This document shows, in pieces, positions 7,820 to 14,948 of a stretch of 23,769 nt of DNA. Made by a program: the position numbers and the translations under genes. The DNA lies in NCBI GenBank assembly GCA_905214105.1, contig CAJMKK010000016.1, positions 1 through 23,769 on the forward strand. Reading direction: 5' to 3'. Below the pieces are notes generated by a model. The model searched no databases and was not told the origin of the DNA. It saw only the letters and a program-made list of their open reading frames with translations. The number at the start of each line of letters is the position of its first letter. The stretch's first letter is position 1. This DNA comes from an uncultured bacterium (GTDB lineage: Bacteria; Actinomycetota; Coriobacteriia; Coriobacteriales; Coriobacteriaceae).

Positions 7820-9503
7820 GTTTATCACCATCCTGCCGGAGTTCGTTTGCAAGGTCGATGCGCTGTTTCAGTGCTGTTTCAACTTTATTTGCATCTTGGC
7901 TCTGATATAGAGGATATTTTTCAAGCAGGCCGTCCATCCAGCGGTTGAAGTTCTCCTTCTTGTATCCGAACACCTTTTCACAGGTATGCAGTGCGCCATC
8001 ATGCCCAACTGCGCCGATGCCTTTCATGTTGTCGTGTTTGGCCAGCTGGAAAATATCCTCTGGGCTAAGTATACCATTGCTCGCGTGGTTGTGCAAGGAA
8101 TAATACGGGACCTGAAGGTCCTTCACTTTAACGCGCATTTCCTTCAGGTCGCCCACTTCCCAGCTGCATTGCCCGTCCTCGGTAAAGGATACCGTAGCCT
8201 CGGTGCCCAGCGGCAGGTCTTTCACCTTCGTCAGCAGGTCGCGGGCATAGCCCTGCGCCGCTGTGTTGGCTTTGTTGCTCAGCCCCCGGAAAAACGGCTT
8301 TGGCACCGCCCGTATCGCTTCGTCCGTGACGGTGTGCAGTGCTTGCCCGCCCAGGTCGGACGCCTTGGTGCCGGAGTCTTTCTTATACTCCCACACCGCC
8401 TTGTTCGCCTCGCTGCGGCCAAAGCCTGCCGTTTGCAGGCGCTCGGTGCGCGTGGGCAGGCCCGTTGCCTTGCAGAACTTGCCGTATTCGCTTTGCAGCA
8501 CCCGCAGGCGGATCTGGTTGTTCTTCAGGTTTTTGGCGTCGCCGGTTTCGCGGTTCATCAAAATGTGGCGCTTGCAGGTGCGGACGGCGTTTTCCAACCG
8601 GCTCTGCTCCTGCCCGGCCTCGTACAGCGTGTAGTGCTGCCCGTTGTAGGTCACGCCGCGCTCGTTGGCGTCGGCAAGCTCCCGCAGCTGTTCCTCGGTG
8701 TACTGCGGCGCGTTCACGCCCAAAATGATGGGGCTGGCCGTGTGGCCACAGTTCAAATGCCCAATGCGCCGCTGTAAGCCGTTGTTCAGTTTCTCGTACT
8801 CGGCGTCGCTGTACTGTCGCCCCTGGTACGGCTCATGGTCGGGCGCGCACGCCAGGTGCGCACTGATCTCCCAGCCGTCGCAGCCAAGCTCATCGTGCGT
8901 CACCTGTTGCACCTCGTCGTCCAGTTCACCCAGCTGGTCCATCAGGTAGCGGCGGCAGGCGTACTCAATGCCCACGCTGCGCCCGCTTTTCTGTTCAATG
9001 GTGCGCAGGCCGCGCTTGGCCAGCGGCGCGCAGGCGCGGCGGATGGCGGTCTCCGTGTCCAGCGCGCCCGTCACGGTCTGGCGGAAGGCAAAGTCCAGCG
9101 CCTTCGCGTAGGCGTCCTGGATGGGCAGCACCTTGCCCTGCGGCGTGTCCGCCCACAGGTTTTTTAGCTGCTCGGCGGTCTTTTGGCGGCTCATTTTGGC
9201 GTAGCCCTCTGCGATCTGCTTCAGGCTGCCGTTCGCGGTCAGGGGTGTGCTGTTGTCCAAAATGTAGTCGAACAGGCTGTCGATCACCTTGTCCTGCGCC
9301 TTGATCTGCCTGGCAACAGCGGCCTTGATCGCCTGCTTGCTCTCGCCCAGCGCCTGCGCGCGGTAGATCTGGTATTCCGCCGTGTCGGTAATGGCGCCGG
9401 CGTCTTTGATGCGCCGGGCAATGTCCTTCAAAAGCTCGTCGATCACGGGCTGCGTCAGGGCAAGTGCCGCGTCGCTCAGGCCCTCGCGCTGTGTGGCGGT
9501 CAT
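7797..9503 (-). CDS. Phage minor capsid protein 2 with JAB-like C-terminal extension
   Basis: A 568-residue protein (GAGGGA ahead of ATG 9503). Residues 1-280 match the phage minor capsid protein 2 family: long helices, then CDGWEISAHLACAPDHEPYQG (205-228) and RIGHLNCGHTASPIILG (246-262). Such proteins enter the head with the portal. Residues about 365-568 go beyond that core. They carry SLHNHASNGILSPEDI (469-484), an H-x-H...S-x-x-D arrangement like JAB/MPN metal sites, though with six residues between the second His and Ser where RadC-type motifs have seven, followed by GIGAVGHDGALHT. This half is less GC-rich. It overlaps a small acidic gene. I read it as a head protein with a candidate enzymatic or toxic tail; the JAB link is pattern-based. 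Confidence 0.88.
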   Translation of the reverse strand: MTATQREGLSDAALALTQPVIDELLKDIARRIKDAGAITDTAEYQIYRAQALGESKQAIKAAVARQIKAQDKVIDSLFDYILDNSTPLTANGSLKQIAEGYAKMSRQKTAEQLKNLWADTPQGKVLPIQDAYAKALDFAFRQTVTGALDTETAIRRACAPLAKRGLRTIEQKSGRSVGIEYACRRYLMDQLGELDDEVQQVTHDELGCDGWEISAHLACAPDHEPYQGRQYSDAEYEKLNNGLQRRIGHLNCGHTASPIILGVNAPQYTEEQLRELADANERGVTYNGQHYTLYEAGQEQSRLENAVRTCKRHILMNRETGDAKNLKNNQIRLRVLQSEYGKFCKATGLPTRTERLQTAGFGRSEANKAVWEYKKDSGTKASDLGGQALHTVTDEAIRAVPKPFFRGLSNKANTAAQGYARDLLTKVKDLPLGTEATVSFTEDGQCSWEVGDLKEMRVKVKDLQVPYYSLHNHASNGILSPEDIFQLAKHDNMKGIGAVGHDGALHTCEKVFGYKKENFNRWMDGLLEKYPLYQSQDANKVETALKQRIDLANELRQDGDKHGLRFSG

Positions 9504-9513
9504 CGCTTATCCC

Positions 9514-10902
9514 TCAGCTTTCCATGTCCTGCATCGTCGGCATATACTTTTGCCGTATGGCGGCAAGGTCCTCCTCGGTATCGCACGGCAGGTCAAACTT
9601 CCACGCCAGCGCAAGTTCCGGGCGCAGCATTCCCTGCTGCACCATGGCCAGCCGGTCGGCCCATTCCTTGTCGGCGTCGTACAAAACGCCGTTGCCCCAC
9701 GTCACGTTCAAAACCTCTGTGTCCCAGGCCGTGCCGTCGCACAGGCGGTACGCCTGCCCCAGCTGGTCGGCCAGGCGCAGCGCGGCCTGCAAAGCGTCAT
9801 AGTAAAGGTTCTGAAACTCAATGATGGACAGGCTGTAATCCCCGGCGCTGGAGTTGATCTCGGTGGCCGTTTTGCTCACGGCCTCGGCGTCGGACAAAAT
9901 GCCGCGCTTGACGCCCAGCAGGTTCTCCACGGCCTTCAGGTAGGCCTGCCGCCGTGCTTCGTAGTTTTCGTTGCGCAGCGCCGGGGCAAACGCCGTGATC
10001 CCCACCGTCTGTTCGCTGCCCTCCAGCCCAACGAACAAGTCGTCCCGCAGGCGCTTGCGCCCGTTCTCCGCTGTCAGCAGGTCGGCGCTGGCGGCAATGC
10101 GCATCCGGCCCAGTTCAAACTCCCGCGCCAGCTGGTACTCGTTGCGGTTGATGTTGTGGATCAGCCCCATGGCAGGCTCATACACGGCCACGCCGTCCGG
10201 GCTGCCGTCCACACAGTTGACTGTCGGCATTTTCAGCGCCACAAGCCCCAGCCCGTCAAGGGGCGCGGGGTAGGTGTAGGCGTCGGCCAGCCGTTCGTAC
10301 TGCGCCAGGCTTTGCAGCGGCACCCGCCGCCCCAGCGTTGCCTTGTTGTCAGCCTGGTACAGCCGGTTTTCTATCGTAAGCCGCCCGTCCGGCCCCGTCG
10401 TGCGCCGCTCCACCAGCGTGTAATATTGGCGGTCGGCCACCACGCTTTTTTCGCAGCAGGCCAGGTCGGTCACGCGCCCGTCCGGCGCGCGGCCCAAGAT
10501 CAGCACCGCGTCGCGCCGGATCACCTGCCACGTCAGGCCGTCCGGCGCAAACACCGGCTTGGCCCACGTCTCGCCGCCCACCATGCACCATTGCAGCAGC
10601 TCGCGCTTTTTGGCGTCGAACGCCTGCCGCGCGCGGTCCAGGTATTGCAGCTTGGGGGTGCCGGTGTTTTGCAGGCTGCTGTCGTACTCCGCAAACACCG
10701 CCTTGCCCAGCTTGTTCACCACGGCGTAGGGGATGCGCTGGCAGGGGTCCTCCTCGTCCGGGGGCACCCGGCTGAACCAGGCGTCAAACCATCCGTCGAT
10801 GGCGCGTCGCATGGCGTCGCTGGTAATGTCCGGCATTCCCAGCGCCTGTTCAATGTTCTCAATTCCGCGGCTGTCCGTCAGCGCCCGCAGCAATGCGTTC
10901 AT
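9514..10902 (-). CDS. Portal protein (SPP1 gp6/A118-like)
   Basis: The 462-residue protein runs MNALLRALTDSRGIENIEQALG to TMQDMES, with AAGGAAG upstream of ATG 10902. Recognisable portal features are the N-terminal WFSRVPPDEEDPCQRIPYAVVNKLGKAVFAE region, the MGLIHNINRNEYQLAREFELG helix and the SAGDYSLSIIEFQNLYYDALQAALRLADQLGQ C-terminal helices. The length fits A118-like portals. A dodecameric ring of this protein would sit at one capsid vertex, dock terminase and pass DNA. It is 11 bases upstream of the minor capsid gene, its usual partner. Confidence 0.9.
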   Translation of the reverse strand: MNALLRALTDSRGIENIEQALGMPDITSDAMRRAIDGWFDAWFSRVPPDEEDPCQRIPYAVVNKLGKAVFAEYDSSLQNTGTPKLQYLDRARQAFDAKKRELLQWCMVGGETWAKPVFAPDGLTWQVIRRDAVLILGRAPDGRVTDLACCEKSVVADRQYYTLVERRTTGPDGRLTIENRLYQADNKATLGRRVPLQSLAQYERLADAYTYPAPLDGLGLVALKMPTVNCVDGSPDGVAVYEPAMGLIHNINRNEYQLAREFELGRMRIAASADLLTAENGRKRLRDDLFVGLEGSEQTVGITAFAPALRNENYEARRQAYLKAVENLLGVKRGILSDAEAVSKTATEINSSAGDYSLSIIEFQNLYYDALQAALRLADQLGQAYRLCDGTAWDTEVLNVTWGNGVLYDADKEWADRLAMVQQGMLRPELALAWKFDLPCDTEEDLAAIRQKYMPTMQDMES

Positions 10903-11023
10903 CGGCTTGCTTCTTCCTTTCCTGTTGTGGTCCTGTCAAGTACTTCTTAAAGCAGCGCGGCCACAGGCAGTAGGGGTCTGCGCTGCGCCACGGGCAATGC
11001 TCACAATATTTCGTCACTTTCAT
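10859..11023 (-). CDS. Small Cys-rich protein
   Basis: ATG 11023 is preceded by GAGGG and opens a 54-residue frame, MKVTKYCEHCPWRSADPYC... Four cysteines (7, 10, 19, 24) in a C-x2-C-x8-C-x4-C pattern suggest a small zinc-binding finger. The C-terminus is charged. It overlaps the gene before it by 23 bases and the portal start by 44 bases, typical of compact phage genes. No family recognised. Confidence 0.55.
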   Translation of the reverse strand: MKVTKYCEHCPWRSADPYCLWPRCFKKYLTGPQQERKKQADERIAAGADGQPRN

Positions 11024-11231
11024 GCGGCGGCGCGCCCTCCCGTTCCGTGCGGCACCCGCGCCCGATCTGCCGCAGGGCAAACCGCAGTGCCCGGTTCTCG
11101 GCGCTCAGCTCGGCAATGGTCTGCCGGGCGGCGGCCAGCCGTTTGTCGGTGGCGGCCAGCTCGTCCAGCAGCAGCTCGTGCGCGTAGCGTGGCAAAAACT
11201 TCTCGATCATCCAGCGGCGCAGTCGGTTCAT
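11001..11231 (-). CDS. Small basic coiled-coil protein
   Basis: The 76-residue protein MNRLRRWMIEKFLPRYAHEL... has AGGAG 6 bases ahead of its ATG. The centre, LAATDKRLAAARQTIAELSAENRALRFALRQ, shows heptad-like Leu/Ala spacing typical of a coiled coil. The N-terminus is amphipathic and basic. It is the first gene after the terminator that follows rha and precedes the Cys-rich gene and portal. The function is unknown. Confidence 0.65.
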   Translation of the reverse strand: MNRLRRWMIEKFLPRYAHELLLDELAATDKRLAAARQTIAELSAENRALRFALRQIGRGCRTEREGAPPHESDEIL

Positions 11232-11253
11232 GGCAGGCTCCTATCATAAAGGT

Positions 11254-11291
11254 ATAAAAAATTCCACCCACCCTCTTGCAAGGGTGGGCGG
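11254..11291 (-). terminator. Intrinsic terminator after the rha-like gene
   Basis: On the minus strand an 11-bp stem (CCGCCCACCCT with AGGGTGGGTGG, one G-U) is followed by AATTTTTT. It starts 17 bases past the rha stop and lies upstream of the portal genes, so it should block transcription in the middle of the late cluster unless overridden. Confidence 0.85.
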
Positions 11292-11307
11292 TGCGGTATT
11301 TAGTTGG

Positions 11308-11916
11308 TTACGCTTTGCCCAGCAGCGCGTTCTCGGCGCACTGGCGGTAGTGGGCTTTCTTGGCCTTGCCCGCCGTTTCCGCCATGGCCAGCCACATCTG
11401 GGCCAGCTTCAGGCGGCTGTTGTTGCGGCGGGTCTCGGCTTCCATCTCGGCAATGCCGGGCGCGGCGGGGGCCGCGGGCAGCGCCGCAGGGGCCGCCCGC
11501 ACCGTGGGCACCATGGCCCCGGCCTGCGCCTGCTCCTGCAGGGCGTGGAAGGCGTTCACATAGGCGGCGGTAAACAAAATGCCTTTTTCGCCCGTCAGCT
11601 TGTTGGCCACCATCTCACAGCCCTTCTGGGTCAGGAGATAGCAGGGGAAAGTCTGGTTGTGGTCGTTGGTGTAGGTGCTGGGGACAAAGAAATCGACAAG
11701 CTGAAAATCTCTTGCGACGGGCTGAAAATTTAGCCCGTCTGCTTTTCGGCGTTCCATGGCCGAAATATAGCGGTGAATGTCCGCCAGAAGGTTTTTGTGT
11801 GGCCTACCCAGCATCCGTGCAACCTCTCGGCTATCCACAACGGCCTTGCCGTTCATCATCGCGGCGGGCAGCAGCACCTGCACATCGGCGGGCGCGGGGG
11901 CGTTGGCCTTTTTCAT
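11308..11916 (-). CDS. Rha-family phage regulatory protein / antirepressor-like
   Basis: The 202-residue protein has the Rha N-terminal domain at about residues 20-120: VVDSREVARMLGRPHKNLLADI, then NFQPVARDFQLVDFFVPSTYTNDHNQTFPCYLLTQKGCEMVANKLTG and AAYVNAFHALQEQ. Rha proteins resemble phage antirepressors and regulatory proteins with a winged-helix-like DNA-binding fold. Residues 125-160 form an Ala/Pro linker. The C-terminal part (NNSRLKLAQMWLAMAETAG...) is helical. The ATG overlaps the upstream stop (ATGA), and a terminator follows. Its place between terminase and portal is unusual for a regulator and suggests a cargo (moron) gene or timing control. Confidence 0.85.
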   Translation of the reverse strand: MKKANAPAPADVQVLLPAAMMNGKAVVDSREVARMLGRPHKNLLADIHRYISAMERRKADGLNFQPVARDFQLVDFFVPSTYTNDHNQTFPCYLLTQKGCEMVANKLTGEKGILFTAAYVNAFHALQEQAQAGAMVPTVRAAPAALPAAPAAPGIAEMEAETRRNNSRLKLAQMWLAMAETAGKAKKAHYRQCAENALLGKA

Positions 11917-12062
11917 GCGGCATCACCGCCCTTCAGCGTCTGCCGCAGATCGGCCACCATATCCTTCATCCGGCTCCACAGCCAGTTCAGGCTGTTCGCA
12001 TAGTCGCTGCTGTCATACTCGCCTTTCTCCAGCGCAATGCCGTACACCTGCACAACATCCAC
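11913..12062 (-). CDS. Short helical protein between terminase and rha
   Basis: I place the start at GTG 12062, five bases after the terminase stop codon begins to be passed; the longer frame upstream is only terminase read out of phase. The 49-residue product, VDVVQVYGIALEKGEYDSSDYANSLNWLWSRMKD..., is helical and coding-like. The stop overlaps the rha ATG. A ribosome site is weak (GGGA). No function recognised. Confidence 0.5.
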   Translation of the reverse strand: MDVVQVYGIALEKGEYDSSDYANSLNWLWSRMKDMVADLRQTLKGGDAA

Positions 12063-12066
12063 GGCG

Positions 12067-13335
12067 TCAGGTCCCGCGCCTTGTCCACAGGCGGTTGGTG
12101 GCGTAGCGCACGGCGTCAATGTGGTGGTTGTCAGCGTCGGGGTAGCCGGGCAGCACCTGGCCGTCCTTGCCCACCTCGTACTCGTACTCGCCAAATTCCC
12201 GCGCTGTGTCGGGGCAACGCTTTGGGTCAATGCAGATGGCGGCCAGGCTTTGCAGCCACTTCATGCTCTGGTTCACGCTGCCGGGGCCTTTCACCGCCTC
12301 GCGGCAGGGCAGGCCCTCGGCGCGGTAGTCGCCGCAGCTCTTCGGCTCGGCGCTGTCGGCGGTCAGCGGGCCGCCCGTTTCGGTGCCAACGCCGCGCGCC
12401 AAAAGCAGGTGCGCGGTGTCGCGGTTGGCGGTGCGCCAGCGGGTCAGCTCGTCATAAATATATAAGGTACGCCGCGCCGCGTCGTACTGTACGCGGTTGT
12501 ATGCCCAGGCGTCCGGGTACCAGCCCCAGTCCACGCCGTTCAGCGGGCGGTCAAAGCTGCGGATCGTTTTGCCATCAATGGGCTCCAGCACCAGGTTTTC
12601 AAACACCTGCGTGCCGTTGCCCACGGCCTCGCCCAAATACTCGTGGCGGTACTTGGTCGGCTGCGTTTCCTTAATGTACTCCGCCTGCGCCAAAAACTTC
12701 GGCCCCAGCCATTCGGCGGGGGCTTGCAGGTAGCTGCTGTGGTGTACAAACTTGCCGCGCCGCTCGGCCCGGGCGTAGCGGTTGGCCCAGTTGCGGCTGG
12801 CCGCGGGCGGGTTAAAGCTGATAAACGTCAGCCCGTACTCGCCGCCGCGCAAAGCGGATTGCTGCACGTTGCGCACGGCCTCCTCGCCGCCTTTGATCTG
12901 GTCGGCTTCCTCAAACCACACAATGCCAATGTACCCAAACGGCAGCTTGATGGATTTGATCTTCTGCGGGTCGTCCAGCCCGCGGAACAAAATGCGCTGC
13001 CCCGTGGGCAGGTACACGCATTGCAGCGGGCTTTGTGTGCAGCGGAACTTTTCACCCAGCCCCAGCTTGTCAATGGCCCACAAGATCTGGGCGTACACGC
13101 TGTCGCGCATGGTATCGGCCACCTGGCGCGTCACCAGCGCGTGGCAGTCGGGGTGGCGCAAAAGCTGCAAAACCACCTCAACGCTCACATAGCTGCTCTT
13201 TAAGCTCGCGCGCCCGCCCTTCTCCACCGCCTCGTCGATCTTGCCCGCGCGGATCAGGCGGTGCGTTTCGTAGAAAGCGGGGCCGATGACGCCTTTCAGG
13301 CTCACCGCCGCCCCGCTGTTTTTAGATGTCGTCAA
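12067..13335 (-). CDS. Terminase large subunit (PBSX/Terminase_3 type)
   Basis: The 422-residue DNA-packaging motor starts at TTG 13335, supported by GAGGTG 7 bases upstream. Visible are a deviant Walker A (GGRASLKSS, residues 40-48), Walker B IGIVWFEEAD (136-145), the coupling-like FISFNPP (171-177), and nuclease acidic residues in GVDWGWYPDAW (D269), TADSAEPKS (D328) and NHHIDAVRYA (D407). That is a complete ATPase plus RNase H-like nuclease. This type is not the Mu gp28 family but the one used by PBSX/SPP1-like siphophages. In a transposable phage it must cut next to integrated copies and take some host DNA (family knowledge). Confidence 0.93.
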   Translation of the reverse strand: MTTSKNSGAAVSLKGVIGPAFYETHRLIRAGKIDEAVEKGGRASLKSSYVSVEVVLQLLRHPDCHALVTRQVADTMRDSVYAQILWAIDKLGLGEKFRCTQSPLQCVYLPTGQRILFRGLDDPQKIKSIKLPFGYIGIVWFEEADQIKGGEEAVRNVQQSALRGGEYGLTFISFNPPAASRNWANRYARAERRGKFVHHSSYLQAPAEWLGPKFLAQAEYIKETQPTKYRHEYLGEAVGNGTQVFENLVLEPIDGKTIRSFDRPLNGVDWGWYPDAWAYNRVQYDAARRTLYIYDELTRWRTANRDTAHLLLARGVGTETGGPLTADSAEPKSCGDYRAEGLPCREAVKGPGSVNQSMKWLQSLAAICIDPKRCPDTAREFGEYEYEVGKDGQVLPGYPDADNHHIDAVRYATNRLWTRRGT

Positions 13336-13627
13336 CGATCGTCACCTCATTGCCGCTGCCCGCCTGCGCCATGGTTTCGCGGTACAGCCGGATGGCGTCC
13401 AGGTCCCCGGCGCGGGCCTTTTCGGCCAGCGCCGCGTGGATGGCGCTCCATTCGTTTTGGTACTTTGCGGCCATGCCGTCCAGCAGCTTGCCAAAGTCCC
13501 ACCGGCTCATCTTGCGGTACTGCGCCGCCAAAAGCGCCAGGTCTGCGGCGGGGTCATAGCGTTCCAGCTCGCTGGCCTTCTGGATGTCGGCCAGCAGCTC
13601 CCGCAGGCTTTTTTCCTTGGTTTTCAT
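13322..13627 (-). CDS. Small terminase-like protein
   Basis: ATG 13627 with GGAGGG upstream gives 101 residues, MKTKEKSLRELLADIQKASE..., mostly helical. The C-terminal AIRLYRETMAQAGSGNEVTIVDDI resembles the C-terminus of several phage small terminases ('AiRLY...vtIvDDi'), and the gene overlaps the large terminase by 14 bases. It could be the true partner of the PBSX-type large subunit. If so, the genome carries two small-subunit-like proteins, with the DUF3486 protein two genes upstream. Confidence 0.6.
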   Translation of the reverse strand: MKTKEKSLRELLADIQKASELERYDPAADLALLAAQYRKMSRWDFGKLLDGMAAKYQNEWSAIHAALAEKARAGDLDAIRLYRETMAQAGSGNEVTIVDDI

Positions 13628-13747
13628 CTGTTTTTTCCCTCCGCCCCACAGCGCCCCAAATAAGCCCGTTTTGGGGGCCTTTCTCTCACGCGGGCAGTTT
13701 TCCGCCCTTCGTTCCTTAAACAAAATTAAACGTATTAAACGGGGCAA
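13628..13747 (-). promoter_or_regulatory. Structured leader between the NusG-like gene and terminase genes
   Basis: This 120-base gap is the longest untranslated gap in the upstream half of the late cluster. On the minus strand it holds GTTTAA repeats (at 13748-13753, 13735-13740, 13726-13731 and 13716-13721) and then two hairpins: GGGCGG-AAAA-CTGCCC (13692-13707) and a stem at 13653-13678 pairing GCCCCCAAA with TTTGGGGC. No T-tract follows either, so they are not terminators. Role unknown; a site for loading an antitermination complex is possible (inference). Confidence 0.4.
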
Positions 13748-14371
13748 TTAAACGGTGCTGGCGGCACACCCGCGTTTTGCGGGGTATGCTTCGCCATTTT
13801 CGGCCGTTTTCGCAGCCAAAATCCCGTTGCTTCTGTCCGCCGCGCCTGCGGGCCGGGGCGAACCGGCCGCCCCGCAGTCTGCGGTTTCCTGTATCGTAAA
13901 GGTCAGCGTAAATTCTTTTGCTTCCCCGCCAATGGGCAGGGCCACGACCGCCCGCCGGTCATGCCGGTCAACACGCACAATGCGGTCGCTCAGCTGCGCC
14001 AACGGCCCGTCCACAAAACCCAGCACACCGGGCATCACCTCGCGCGCGGTGCTGGGGCGTAGGTCTTGCCCCGCCAGCCAGCGGATGTTCACGGCTTCGG
14101 CCAGGCTCAGTGCCTCCGGCGTGCCGGGGCTTGCCCCCAGCCAGCGCATCACGCCGTCCTGCCCGCGTACCGTATAATAGATGGGCAGCGGGGCTTCGGT
14201 GTCCACAAACACATACCCCCGGAACAGGGTGTACGGCTCTTCCCGCCACGCGCCGCCGCGGCGGATCAGCCGCCGCTCCTGCGGCAGCAGGGTGGCAATG
14301 CGGCGGTCGGCCAGGCGGCGGCAAACCTCCGCTTCCTGCCCGGTCAGTACCTGCACAGCATAAAGGCTCAT
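13748..14371 (-). CDS. NusG-family (LoaP/RfaH-like) transcription antitermination factor
   Basis: The 207-residue protein starts at ATG 14371, overlapping the DUF3486 stop (ATGA). Residues 1-100 fit the NusG N-terminal domain: SLYAVQVLTGQEAEVCRRL, then EEPYTLFRGYVFVDTEA (44-60), matching the canonical 'lFpGYvFv', and GQDGVMRWLGASPGTPEALS (70-89). Residues 117-160 form a KOW-type domain, GFVDGPLAQLSDRIVRVDRHDRRAVVALPI. NusG paralogues bind RNA polymerase and make it processive on chosen operons. The KOW sequence looks closest to Clostridia LoaP. About 45 low-complexity residues follow. Being in the late operon next to several terminators, it probably drives readthrough of phage late genes. Host LoaP controlling polysaccharide genes is the alternative, but no such genes lie near. 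Confidence 0.85.
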   Translation of the reverse strand: MSLYAVQVLTGQEAEVCRRLADRRIATLLPQERRLIRRGGAWREEPYTLFRGYVFVDTEAPLPIYYTVRGQDGVMRWLGASPGTPEALSLAEAVNIRWLAGQDLRPSTAREVMPGVLGFVDGPLAQLSDRIVRVDRHDRRAVVALPIGGEAKEFTLTFTIQETADCGAAGSPRPAGAADRSNGILAAKTAENGEAYPAKRGCAASTV

Positions 14372-14946
14372 GGTGCAGCCTGCGCTTTCTTGTCTAGGTA
14401 AGCCGTAACCTGCTTGTACAGCTCCGGCTTCTCGGTTGCCATCGTGCGCCACAGCATGGTCTTCACGTCATCCGTGCCTGCTTCAAGGTCGGTCTTGTTC
14501 CGCAGCTCCACGCGCTTCTTGTAGGCGACCGCGCGGGTCAGGCCGCTGATCTGGTTCATCAGCTTGTCCACACTCACGGCGTTCCAGTCCTCTTCCTTCT
14601 TGGCGGTCAGCGCCGTCATAAGGTCCTGGCTCGCCACGCGCACCAGCGCCTCGGTCGTGTCAAGGTCGGGGTAGCGCTCCAGCTCGTCAAGCATATTTCT
14701 AAAGTTGGCCTGCGCGATCTGCAGCGTCTGCAAATTTTCGACGTATCCCTGCGCGTAGCGGCACACGCTCGAAACCGACAGGCTGTACCCGTGCTCCTGC
14801 AAATAGTCCACGATCTCGGTATAAGTAGCGCTGCCGTCAAGGATCATCTCCTCAACGGTAGCTTTCATTTCTGGCGGCAGCTTGTCGATCTTGCTGTGCT
14901 TGCGGTTGCCGCTGCTCTTGCCCCCGCGCTGAAACGGCCACGCCAT
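14368..14946 (-). CDS. Mu gp27-like small terminase (DUF3486)
   Basis: This 192-residue protein has the family signature HSKIDKLPPEMKATVEEMILDGSATYTEIVDYLQEHGYSLSVSSVCRYAQGY: an HTH-like region that in Mu-like phages precedes the large terminase. Helices follow (about residues 70-190), including RVASQDLMTALTAKKEEDWNAVSVDKLMNQISGLTRA. GAGGTG stands 7 bases ahead of ATG 14946. It would recognise DNA for packaging. The gp25-gp26-gp27 order on this strand is that of Mu. Confidence 0.88.
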   Translation of the reverse strand: MAWPFQRGGKSSGNRKHSKIDKLPPEMKATVEEMILDGSATYTEIVDYLQEHGYSLSVSSVCRYAQGYVENLQTLQIAQANFRNMLDELERYPDLDTTEALVRVASQDLMTALTAKKEEDWNAVSVDKLMNQISGLTRAVAYKKRVELRNKTDLEAGTDDVKTMLWRTMATEKPELYKQVTAYLDKKAQAAP

Positions 14947-14948
14947 CG

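Noticed and set aside
9382..10950. Plus-strand open frame of 522 codons opposite the portal gene
   Set aside because: Shadow of the portal gene; composition is Gln/Arg/His/Leu-rich with no recognisable domain or suitable ribosome site.
12063..12230. Upstream extension of the short gene at 11913-12062
   Set aside because: This part is the terminase 3' end read in another frame (Thr/Pro/Arg-rich, no motif).
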